Assembly: GCA_003255025.1 (NCBI GenBank)
Contig: QANY01009406.1
Location: forward strand, 372,001-436,000
DNA: 64,000 nt
DNA from: Datisca glomerata
Lineage: Eukaryota; Streptophyta; Magnoliopsida; Cucurbitales; Datiscaceae
Direction: 5' to 3'
In this document: piece after piece, positions 35,530-45,129 of the stretch
Position numbering within the stretch: position 1 is the stretch's first letter
Layout: every line of letters begins with the position of its first letter
Notes under the pieces: model-generated
Told to the model about the DNA's origin: nothing
The model's input: only the letters and a program-made list of their open reading frames with translations
Databases searched by the model: none
Made by a program: the position numbers and the translations under genes

Positions 35530-36024
35530 TGTAATATTCATAATCATTTCGGTGTAAACCATATCTCAATAAAACCTAAGATCTCATATTGAACACATCA
35601 AAAATCAAAACAATTATAGAGCGGAAGCGTACCTGAATCCGATTGTTGTTTAGAGCCGAGCGGTTGGCCTTCTAGATCTACATGATTATCTATCTGAGAG
35701 TCCCTTTTGGTAAAGCCCTCACGGTTTTCTCTCTAACGATGGGATATTAGGGATAATAGAATGGTTTTACCTTATCGTGTGACATGGGGACCATAACTAC
35801 TTATAGATAATTCATCTTTTAGTATTTCTATTTTAACCCATCATAAAAATAAAAATTACCTTTAAGTCTCTACACATTAAAGGGTCCACAACTTATCAGA
35901 TACATTAAAATCACAATTATTTAAACCTTAGTAGATCACTTTTAATTGGGTTTAACTTTATTTAACAGTTTGCAACATATAATTATTTTACACATAAGTC
36001 TAATGTTGGATTAAGGATCCAACA
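35530..36024 (-). repeat. LTR of a truncated Copia element, with primer site
   Basis: On the minus strand the LTR runs from TGTTGGATCCTTAATCC at 36024 to ...TGAATATTACA at 35530 (495 bp). It is followed at about 35529-35515 by TGCTATCAGAGCAACTC, the initiator-Met primer site (usually TGGTATCAGAGC). Only about 370 bp of internal sequence remains and no gag is readable, so the element is cut off on its left. Confidence 0.75.
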
Positions 36025-36267
36025 TCCATAACTCTCCTTGCACCGACTAGAGGGTTCGAATTTCATGCAGGTTAATTGAGCTAGATGGGGGAAGCTTGTG
36101 GAGCTCCACCTCTAAAAAGGGATGTGACTGTCTTCCTCCAAATAAAAAATACATTTGGCTAGAAATCTTCTTCCAAAAGACTAACAAATTTGATAAAAAA
36201 AATTGAAAAATTCAAAACTTTACTACCTTCCTCTCTCCTTATTTCTTCCACGCCAGAATCTCTTTCA

Positions 36268-38035
36268 TATTTATTATAACGGAAACACCAAGAAAATAAT
36301 AATGATAGTTATAATGTGGTTTGACTAATTTACCTACATCCATGAATAAGTCTTTATACAATCATCTTTGATCGTTCACCTCTAATGTAATCCATTTCCT
36401 CCATGTTATATGAATGAAGAAATGAATGTTGGGTCTTTCTTTCACTGTTAATCCTATTCTCTTAATGCTGATACTTTCTCTTTTGTCGAGCCCCGAGCTT
36501 ACGGTCTCTCTTCTTGTGTGGGTTCAATTGAATGAATCTGTCAAGTCAAGGTCAACATAGGTAGCAACAAGATGGTGCATTGCCCTATTTCTCGTTCTCA
36601 CTAGGGAACCAAAATGAAGATGCATGCTACCTATTGTACTGGAAAACAGAACATATATTAGAAGGTAGGAAATCCCAGGGAATTTTCATCGATTTTCGAT
36701 GGATAACAATCCATCTTTCTCGCTTTTGTTATTTTTCCCAATCAATCGTGAGGGTTCCAGGCACGAGAACGCAAGCGCCAATATCTAAACTTAACACATG
36801 TAAAATAATACCTTAAAATCATAATTAACTTAGAGAAAAGTCACCACTCTTGATTAGACTTAAGCAACCCAATATCATGGGTAATCCATGGGATAGAGCT
36901 CTCTCTTACATCTTAAGACTATCATCTATCTATTATACAACATTCTCATCACGGGATGCTCTTTTTAAGATATAGTCACTTTTCATCATCTTTCGAAGTA
37001 GAACCATCTTCTCTCGTTTTAAGGATGCACACTATCTCTTAGGACAAAAGCCTCTTTACAACCGGATGCTCATTTTAGGTTAGAGCCACTTCCAACCCAA
37101 TATCAAAGCAAAGCCACCAAACATTATATCAATACTCATATTTATAAACTCACAAAAAATCCAAACTTTTCTACTCAAAATAGGAAACTTATTCAAAACA
37201 GAATATCACATTATATCTTTCCCAAACATCCTCATAGTCCCTATGGAATTTGAGGCACCAAATTCCAATATCTACCTTGATTCAAATTCCATCATCCTTG
37301 AACAATTGTTAATGCTGCAGCTCCACCTTAAATCAAATTAACTTCAAATCATGATCGGGAAACATAGCAACACCATATCTTTACCGTCTTCACATCGTCT
37401 CTATATTGAAACAAAACTCTCGTACCATCTGGGATCAAACCATCAACTCTAATACCACTTTTTATAGCATAAGCATCCATAAGACAATAACAAAATGATA
37501 TTTTTAACGTGGTTCTCCAATTTGTCTACATCTACGAATATCTCATTATATCATCATCATAATTACATACTCAACATCAACTCAACCCCTTACCCAAATC
37601 CCGCTGCACCAACCCAAATCTAAACTTAATGCACACAAAATCATAACTAGCTTAGACGAATGTCACCACTCTCGATCCGACTTAAATAATCCATTGCTTG
37701 GAAACCATATTCAATATGGGCAAAGTCCTCTAACTAACATCTAATATTATAGGTTATCCCCTCCTAGGATAGAACCCCCTCTCACGTCTTAAGTCTACCC
37801 TCTATCTATTAGGGTAGAGTCTCCTCACAACGGGTGCTCCCTTTAGGTTATAGTCACTTCTCACACTCTGTTGAAGTAGAGTCACCGGATCATTTATCAA
37901 TACTCATATTTATAGACTCACCCACTTTCATTTTAAATAGGAAACTCATTCAAATCAGAATATCACATTATATTATTCCTAAACACCATCAAGGAAACTT
38001 AGTCCCCAAGGAATTTGAGACAACAAATTCCAACA
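36268..38035 (-). mobile_element. Miniature LTR-type element (TRIM-like), decayed
   Basis: Two diverged direct copies are separated by only about 180 bp. Both begin, on the minus strand, TGTTGGAATTTG (38035 and about 37288). They share GAATTTGTTGTCTC/GGTGCCTC, the AATATCACATTAT region and the TCACCACTC region. After the first copy comes TGGTATTAGAGTTGATGG, a weak primer-binding site (near 37466). The copy at 36268-37288 holds about 350 extra bases. No protein is encoded. The sizes fit a terminal-repeat retrotransposon in miniature; outer borders are approximate. Confidence 0.6.
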
Positions 38036-38396
38036 CTATTTCCTTATTTTCCCAGTAGATAAACCCATTTGATCTATTATTCTCTTTTTCTTTTACTTCT
38101 CTCATCTTTTGATGTAAGTTGTATTATTTATTTGTGTAAATACTGTATTTTTTAGCTCATATACTAATCTAAGACTATATCTAAGGTTTTAAAGAAGAGA
38201 AATTTGCAATTTTCATCACTTTTAGAGGGTGTATTAACAAAATGTCATTTTTTCTTAAATTGCAGGGATGGACGAATTTTCACGTACTAGCTGGAGGCAG
38301 TAAAAAAACGTTGATATTTTTCTATTTTGCCCTTCTCTCTCGAGCTAAACTTTCTCTCTCTTCAATTTTCTCTCCATCAAAAGAGTAGACCCATCA

Positions 38397-38696
38397 ATGG
38401 AGACTTCTCTAAGGCAACAACAGCAACAAAACTCAAACCCATATCTCCTTCCCTCCCTTAACAGCCATAGCATCAACAGTAGCAGTAACAGTAATAGCAA
38501 CCGAGCAGTTCAAGTTGAAGCCACACCTCCTCCATCATCGCTGCCGGTAACACAGCCACAATCACAACCTCCTAAACCCATTACCCGATCCGAGTCTTCT
38601 AACTTGTACCCGACTATCTTTGTTCAACCCATTCATCTTTCAAACAAATTGTTTATTTTCTTTGTGTTTCTTTGTTCTCTTGAATGTGTTGATTAA
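38397..38696 (+). pseudogene. VQ-motif protein gene relic (VQ4/VQ13/VQ31-like)
   Basis: A frame from the ATG at 38397 starts METSLRQQQQQ, goes through a Ser/Asn-rich stretch, and reaches ITRSESSNLYPTIFVQ. In the VQ4/13/31 group RSESxNPYPTTFVQAD leads straight into the VQ motif FKxVVQxLTG. Here one base appears to be lost at about 38628. The next frame reads SSFKQIV and then departs from the family before VQMLTG, ending at a TGA at 38681. The rest of the protein is absent. VQ proteins bind WRKY factors through the motif lost here, so the copy should be dead. A CT-rich leader precedes the ATG. Confidence 0.72.
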
Positions 38697-38789
38697 TTCG
38701 AATATTATATCCATCAATTGTTCCAACATCAATGAACTTCTCGTCATTTTCCCATTTGAATCTGGACAATTTTTTTGGAAAATTGCAAG

Positions 38790-39195
38790 ACGTTATGGTA
38801 TCTAAATGACATACCATACGTATCAAAATTTATTTACAGTAGATACCATACGTTTTTCATATTTTTTTTCTACGCTATGGTATCTAAATTAGTTACCATA
38901 CGCATCTAATTTATATATTATACATATAGATAGAGACTGTTCAATGTTTCAGATTATTTTAGTATATATAGAAAACTAAACCGGTATCTAAATTCGATAC
39001 CATACGTATCTGATTTATATATCATATGTGAACTTTTTTTAAATAATAACAAAACGCAGACTGTGTACTACGTCAGTGCACAATGACTTTTGTTGTGCAC
39101 TGACATGCACAGTGATTAGTCATTGTGCACTGACATTCACAGTGATTAGTCATTGTGCACTGCGTCAGTGCACAGCAATTGTGTACATGCTTTTT
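38790..39195. repeat. Two clusters of short inverted and direct repeats
   Basis: 38795-39030 holds four copies, in both orientations, of GGTATCTAAAT/GATACCATACG words. 39070-39190 holds repeated GTGCACTGAC and CACAGTGATTAGTCATTG units. Nothing coding is seen. Confidence 0.7.
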
Positions 39196-39386
39196 TTTTT
39201 AATTTTTTTGAATACTTTTTAAATGCATTGAACGACTCACGATGTACGCGTTGCGTCGTGATTCACGTGCATGTATTCTTGCACTTTTTTCTGTGATTTA
39301 TGTACGGCAACATAGTAATTATCATTTTTTAGTGGGGGACCACCGGTCATTCTTACAATTAAAAATTTAAGGGTCCATTTTGCTAC

Positions 39387-39416
39387 AAGAATGGCCCAAA
39401 TGGGCCATTCTTGTAG
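39387..39416. repeat. Perfect inverted repeat, 13-bp arms
   Basis: ACAAGAATGGCCC, a 4-base spacer AAAT, then its exact reverse complement. Just to the right (39420-39560) is a decayed tandem repeat with a unit of about 25 bp containing AATAGCCCAACGACTAAAAA. Confidence 0.85.
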
Positions 39417-39575
39417 TTCTCCTTTTAAAGAAAAGCTCAACACTAAAAAATGACCCAATGATTAAGAAATAGAAAAATAGCCCAACGACTAAAAATTTTA
39501 AAAATAGTCTAATGACTAAAAAAATTGAAAAGTAGCCTAAAGACTACAAAACTAAACGAAATCCCTAACTTTGCC

Positions 39576-39583
39576 TATAAAAA
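39576..39583 (+). promoter_or_regulatory. TATA-like box with no assigned gene
   Basis: TATAAAAA is followed by a GA-rich leader-like stretch (39610-39690), but no convincing open frame follows within 1 kb. It may be the promoter of a lost gene or of the acidic frame at 41185. Confidence 0.25.
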
Positions 39584-39885
39584 GATATGGATCTTCACTT
39601 GAGGAGGATGTCCTTTCAGAGAGAGAAATGGAGAAATAGAAGAGGATTTCTTAGAGGGAGATAGACAAAAGGAGAGAAAGAGAAATACATTTATTACTCT
39701 TCATCTTCTTTCATTTATTTTTAAGGTATTTTAAATTTCTTACACCTTAATTAAAAAGAAATATTTTCCATTGCTCTTCATCATTTCTCATTTATACTCT
39801 TGTAATATATACTTTTTTCTTTACATAAGTAAAAAATAGAAGTATTTGTTCATTCTTCTTCATTTTTAATCATAATCTTGAGTTT

Positions 39886-40455
39886 TATTTCAATGCATTG
39901 ATGATTTTCTTTCTTTAAAAGCTTAAAATTTGATAACGAGATATATTTTGTCATCAACTCAATCAATGAGAATAAGGATAAAATTTTTGAAGGTGTGCAA
40001 TAAACTCAATGTGCAATCAACCATTTAATTGGTTGAAAGTACACATATCATGCAATAAAAAATTTATATGAAATTTCTCATACATAAAATATATAAAAAA
40101 TAATGTATAGAGCTAAGCATCTATATGGATAAAGATTATGCAAACATTAAACTTTGAATCTCATATTTTTTATTTCAATGCATTGATGATTTTCTTTCTT
40201 TAAAAGCTTAAAATTGGATAACGAGATATATTTTGTCATCAACTCAATCAATGAGAATAAGGATAAAATTTTTTAGGGTGTGCAATAAACTCAATGTGCA
40301 ATCAACCATTTAATTGGTTGAAAGTACACATATCATGCAATAAAAAATTTATATGAAATTTCTCATACATAAAATATATAAAAAATAATGTATAGAGCTA
40401 AGCATCTATATGGATAAAGATTATGCAAACATTAAACTTTGAATCTCATATTTTT
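39886..40455 (+). repeat. Near-perfect 285-bp tandem duplication
   Basis: 39886-40170 and 40171-40455 are direct copies with only a few differences, for example AATTTGATAAC against AATTGGATAAC. The unit is AT-rich and non-coding. Such near-identity next to highly decayed repeats suggests a recent duplication or an assembly artefact. Confidence 0.93.
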
Positions 40456-41184
40456 TTATCATATATTCACTAGATTATTTTTTCGTTGGATATTTTATTT
40501 CAAAATTTAATATTATCTTTTTATTTGTAACACACGATTTAACTAGTTACTGTCCGTAATCTATCTTTTACTATTTTAATAAAAGGAAAACAATTTTTTT
40601 TTAAATAATGGTTTTGGGGAGGGGGACCACACCAAAGCAGCTTTTACTAGTTTTTTTCATTATCCATTTCTTTTTCATAATTATTACTTTTCAACTCTTT
40701 ATTCATTGATGTAGCATTATCAAATTGCTATAGTTAAGTTGTGATTCATGTTTCATTCACTTATAATTGTAACAATATGTATATGCATGTTATTCACGTT
40801 TTATCCACTCATATTTTTATTTATGTAGTGCTATCATATTGTCATGTTAAAAAAATGCGATTCATGTCTCACCCACTTATATGTATCTATGTAGTACCAT
40901 CATATGGTCATGATCAAAATGTGATATATGCTTCATCCACTTATAATAACAATGTATATATGCATGGGTCACAAGAGTAATATTTAAATTTATATCATCT
41001 TAGTTTATCAATGATTTTTTTACTAAAAAAAATTCTTATGATGAATTTTGAGATTTATGGGATATCAATCTTCTCAAACTAGTGAGTTGAGGTGTTACTT
41101 TCGGGATATTGGAAATAACTCTAATAATGTTTTTATTTAAAAAAATTAAAAAAAACATTACTTTTCAATGGTCTTTATTTTTAA
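40456..41184. other. AT-rich stretch, nothing recognised
   Basis: Short repeats of CACTTAT and GTCATG near 40740-40970 are visible. No gene is supported. Confidence 0.4.
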
Positions 41185-41373
41185 GCAAGCAGGCGTGAGA
41201 GTGATGATGATGAAGTTGATGAAGATGGTGACAATGGTGAAGATTCAGCTAATGATGATGAAGACGACCATGATGACGACACCAATGAGGATACTGAATC
41301 GGAACGAGAACATGAAGGACGTACAAAACATTCACATGATGTTTTGTCGAAAAAGAGAAAAGTTGTAACCTGA
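41185..41373 (+). CDS. Short acidic open frame ending in a basic KKRKV signal (uncertain)
   Basis: The frame reads RRESDDDEVDEDGDNGEDS, then further Asp/Glu-rich text, and ends HSHDVLSKKRKVVT with a stop at 41371-41373. It looks like the C-terminal exon of a nuclear protein: a long acidic run followed by an SV40-type nuclear localisation motif. A possible acceptor AG lies at the frame's start, and a stop (TAA at 41182) limits it on the left. I do not recognise the family. GAT-rich simple sequence could create this by chance, so coding status is unproven. Confidence 0.35.
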   Translation, partial: ASRRESDDDEVDEDGDNGEDSANDDEDDHDDDTNEDTESEREHEGRTKHSHDVLSKKRKVVT

Positions 41374-41835
41374 TGTTTTGTCAAAGTTGATATCAATGTT
41401 TGGTGGATATAAATATGGTGGATTCTATGTTTGTTTGGATTTTAAGTTATTTTAGATTCTAAGTTTGTTTTGATTGGATTCTAAGTTTTTTTAGAATATA
41501 TTTTGTCAAAGTTGCATGACATGGCATGACAGGCGTTTGACATATTATGGATATAAATAGGTAATTAATATTGTGGGTTTTCTAATATTTATGAGAAGGT
41601 TCTATCGAATCGTTGGTTAAAATTTGAAACTATCTACGGATTACATTTACAAACTAGCAATCTATCCAAATGAATTCTACGAAGAGTAGATTCGCCCCTT
41701 ATGTTATGGCTCGTCTCGCACTTACAAACTGTCAATCTATCCAAACATTTTATTGGTGACAAATAAAAAATAAAGTTTCTATCCAAATTTTTTATGCATA
41801 ATAGGGAGTTTTGGAACGAAACGCTTGACACAAAG

Positions 41836-42141
41836 ACATTTCGCCCGTGTCGATAGGACACGAGCCAAATGCATGTTACAATGGCGTTCGGGGACCGAAT
41901 GCCATCAGCTGTCCCCAAACGCCATTCAAGACTGGCGATTCGCCAGTCATGAATGGCTTTGGGGCCTGATGGTCACGCCCCAAACAATTGATATAAAGGC
42001 GTTTGGCCCATATCCTATCTACACGGGCCAAATGTTTGTTACTACAGGTGTTTGGGGCCCAAACACCTGTTATTATAGGCGATTCGCCTGACCTATAGGC
42101 GATTAGGTCCACAAAAGTAGCGTTTGGGTCCTAATCGCCTA
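41836..42141. repeat. Cluster of about eight inverted repeats
   Basis: Within 306 bp there are, in order: an imperfect stem at 41836-41872; ATGGCGTTCGGGGAC (41881-41895) with a 14/15 complement at 41911-41925; GACTGGCGA-T-TCGCCAGTC (41930-41948); TTTGGGGC/GCCCCAAA (41958-41984); TTTGGCCC/GGGCCAAA (42002-42032); a 25-base perfect odd palindrome with arm CAGGTGTTTGGG (42045-42069); AGGCGA-T-TCGCCT (42077-42089); and TAGGCGATTAGG with its exact complement (42096-42107 and 42130-42141). Shared words are GGCGTTTGG and GGCGATTCGCC. The function is unknown. Confidence 0.9.
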
Positions 42142-42451
42142 GTTTGACCAAATTATTAGTTTGTGTCTAGTGATTATGCAATTAATAGAGATAATCACTC
42201 TTCGTAAAACTTCCTTGAAAATCATATATTCACTCAACTAAACACATTCTCACTAATTTACAAGTGCTCTAAACTTCAATTTTCTTTGTTTGGATTATCC
42301 AATTTTCATCTCTAACTAAATGATCGGCTACACCGAAAAGATAATGTTTGTTTAGTTTTCTTTAGTTTTTTTTAAGATTAAGCATATTCAAAGACCCAAC
42401 ATCCTGATGTTTAGTTTTCTCTAATTATTCTAAGAGTAAGCATCTTCAAAG

Positions 42452-43700
42452 ATGAGTCATTACGAAGTATCCATACACCCATGTGAGATGAGTACGCGAG
42501 CGGGTTCATCCACATTAGCAAACTTGCGAAATGAGGATGTTATTGATGAAAATTTTGATATGTTACAAGAGGAAGAACATTTCTACTATACATACGCAGT
42601 CGATGTTGTGTTTAGTGTATGGAAAGATGATAAACGGAAGAACAGAGAGGGTGAAACTATGCTACGAAGATGGGTTTACTCAAAAGAAGAAATTCAGGAG
42701 AAAAATATATGGGTAGAGAGGACACCAAGCGAGAACCAAAAGGCTTAACAAGGGTGGATTGCCGTGCTTGTTTTAGGGTGAACTTGGATAAGAAGACAAA
42801 AATATGAGTCGTTAATGATTTTGAAGCTAAGCACAACCATCCCACCACCTCATCACAGGACGTACCCTTTCTTCGATCCAGTAGAGCAGTTAATGAAGCG
42901 GACATGGCTCGGGCAACAGGATTGTACAATGTCAGTTTAAGGCTAAGACAAGTGTTTGATTACATAGTCGACCAAGCAAGTAGTTACGAAAATATGGGTT
43001 CTTATGGACAAATCTCTATAATAAGATGTAGAAGCAGCCAAAAGCGCGGATAATCGATACTAATTCAAAAGCATCTATTTCTTTTTTTCTTGCAAAATTA
43101 GAGATGGATCCAGATATATATTACAAATACAATATTGACATGGATAATCGTCTAGCGAATTTGTTCTCGGCAGACTCGACGTGCCAAGTTGACTATCACT
43201 ATTTTGGTGATGCATTGACGTTCGATACGACCTACAGGACTAATGCATACAAGAAACCGCTAGTGATTTTCATTGCTGTGAAAAATTACTACAAGACCAT
43301 GGTATTTGGTTGCGCATTATTGGTTGATGAGACTAGACCGGTGGCGGATCACTGTGAAGACTAATATGCTACCAGCCGGGTCAAGCCATTCTCAACTGGA
43401 TACAAATGAGACAGTATTACTTCGATACAATTCGATCAAACTAGCTGCCAAAAGACTTGCTCACTTTGCATCAAAGTTAAATGAATGGTCGACTCGAGCC
43501 AAAGAGGAGGTTGGGATGTTTTGTGCAAAATATTTGTGGAATGAGAAGGTAGCCAACAAACATGATGTAAGCACGAGGATGGTGTAGAGATTTAAAGAGG
43601 CCCTGTTGAAGACTCGATAATCATGAAGACCAAGGGTGTACCCATTCAACTCATATGCATACCCACCACCATTCAACGCACAAGGTGGGTACCCTATGTA
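42452..43700 (+). pseudogene. FAR1-related (MULE-derived) transposase relic
   Basis: A degraded FHY3/FAR1 family gene, descended from Mutator-like transposases. It starts MSHYEVSIHPCEMSTRAG. The FAR1 DNA-binding domain is next (HFYYTYAVDVVFSVWKDDKR, then MLRRWVYSKEE). After a 1-base loss at about 42747 the domain continues (LTRVDCRACFRVNLDKKTKI), a TGG-to-TGA-type stop sits at 42805, then FEAKHNHPTT. After an intron-like gap, 43104-43364 encodes the start of the MULE transposase domain (MDPDIYYKYNIDMDNRLANL; VDYHYFGDALTFDTTYRTNA; FGCALLVDET). The remainder of the transposase domain, including the later catalytic residues, and the SWIM zinc finger are missing. The frame jumps to a C-terminal tail (LLRYNSIKLAAKRLAHFASK, then MKTKGVP). 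Confidence 0.86.
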
Positions 43701-44097
43701 GAACACAAACATCCCATACTGGTATAATTTTTTGTATCCCCCGTCGCAATAAATGTACATTTTGGTATTAACTTACTTTCATAGTTTTTTTGAGAATGTT
43801 AATATATAAATTTATAAACTGCTTATTTATAACAATACACAATAATTCTGCAAATTCTGTTATTTTAAAACTGTACAAAATAATTCTGCAACATATATTT
43901 ATCATCATTGTACACGATAACTTACAAAAACCCCTTTTATTTATAGTTGTACACAATAATATACAAAATTTGTTTTATCATCCTTGTACACAATAAATTA
44001 CAAAAATTTATTTATTTTCACTAGACACAATAATCATATACAAAAGATGACACAATAATGTCTACTTGGAGGGATGCTCGGCCAAGACAGTCCTATT

Positions 44098-44352
44098 TAT
44101 TGTTTTCTATTTTTTGATGTTCTTGTTCAAACACTCACCCATTTGTCATTTCTGAAAAATTCAATGAGCTAGAGGTTATTGAAAAAGACAATAACGATGG
44201 GGAAATAAATTTTGAAGCATACGAAGATATCCCTTTTCAAAATTTATTGCACCGTCGTTATTTTCTTCTTCAATAACCTCTAACTCACCAAATTTCTCAG
44301 AAATGGAAAATGGGCAAGTGTTTGGACAAGAACATAAGAAAACAGGACACAA
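44098..44352. repeat. Inverted repeat with 100-bp arms
   Basis: The left arm 44098-44200 and right arm 44254-44352 are imperfect reverse complements separated by about 53 bp. The best part is CATTTCTGA...GAGGTTATTGAA...AATAACGA. It could be a foldback element, the inverted end of a MULE, or an inverted duplication. No gene is assigned; the minus-strand frame at 44280-44675 is made mostly of this repeat and AT-rich sequence. Confidence 0.85.
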
Positions 44353-44569
44353 TAATGTAATACAATATTATCTATCCCTTCATTTTCTTTCCTCTTCTCA
44401 AGCCTTTGCTTTAAAGTAGGACTCATCTTTAGTGGTAGTCGGGTCTTCGAGACAGATGAATTAGTATTATAAAATCGACCAATGCTATCATGTAACATAT
44501 CATACGAGATATTCCAAAGATGGTTGATAATCTTCAAAAAAATGTTACACAGAAGATCGTGAGATTTAT

Positions 44570-45070
44570 ACTCCTGTAAAATATTCATAATATTCAACAA
44601 ACTATCATACACTTCAACATATTCGACATTGACAGTCATATATGAGCAAATCCAGAACAATAAGAAAATTCTCAATTACATAACTAAAAGAAGCCTAACT
44701 CCAAACTAAAACAAAATAGAAAACATAACTGTAATATTCACCAAACTATCATACACCTCAACAAATTCAATAATAACAACCACAAATGAGAAAATCCACA
44801 ACAATCAGAAAAATCTCAATTATATAACTAAAAGTCCTCAACTAAAACAAAACAGAAACTGAGATGCTCTAAATCTTGAATATTCACTAAACACCTCAAC
44901 AAATACAGCCACAAACAAGCAAGTCTAGAAGAATTAGAAAAATCTCAATTACATAACTAAAGGAACCCTAACAAATAATCAATAATGGCAACCACAAATA
45001 AGAAAATTCAAAACAATCAGAAATTTCCCAATTATAGAACTAAAAGAACCTGAAACTATAACAAACAAAA
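44570..45070. repeat. Four diverged tandem units
   Basis: About four copies of a unit of 100-150 bp are present, each with CATACACCTCAACAAATTC, AACCACAAATGAGAAAATCC and AATCTCAATTACATAACTAA words. The sequence is A-rich and non-coding. It leads up to the Ulp1 relic. Confidence 0.75.
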
Positions 45071-45129
45071 AACAAATCTCTCAAGTTTAACAAAATGTAA
45101 AAAATATTTGAAAAAATTACCTGGGAACG

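Noticed and set aside
41168..41368. Met-rich frame overlapping the acidic frame
   Set aside because: It is the +1 shift of a GAT/GAA-rich stretch (MMMKLMKM). The frame giving D/E and KKRKV is the more protein-like one.
44280..44675. 131-codon minus-strand open frame
   Set aside because: It is made of one arm of the inverted repeat and AT-rich sequence. Amino-acid make-up (Leu, Ile, Asn, Tyr) fits AT bias.
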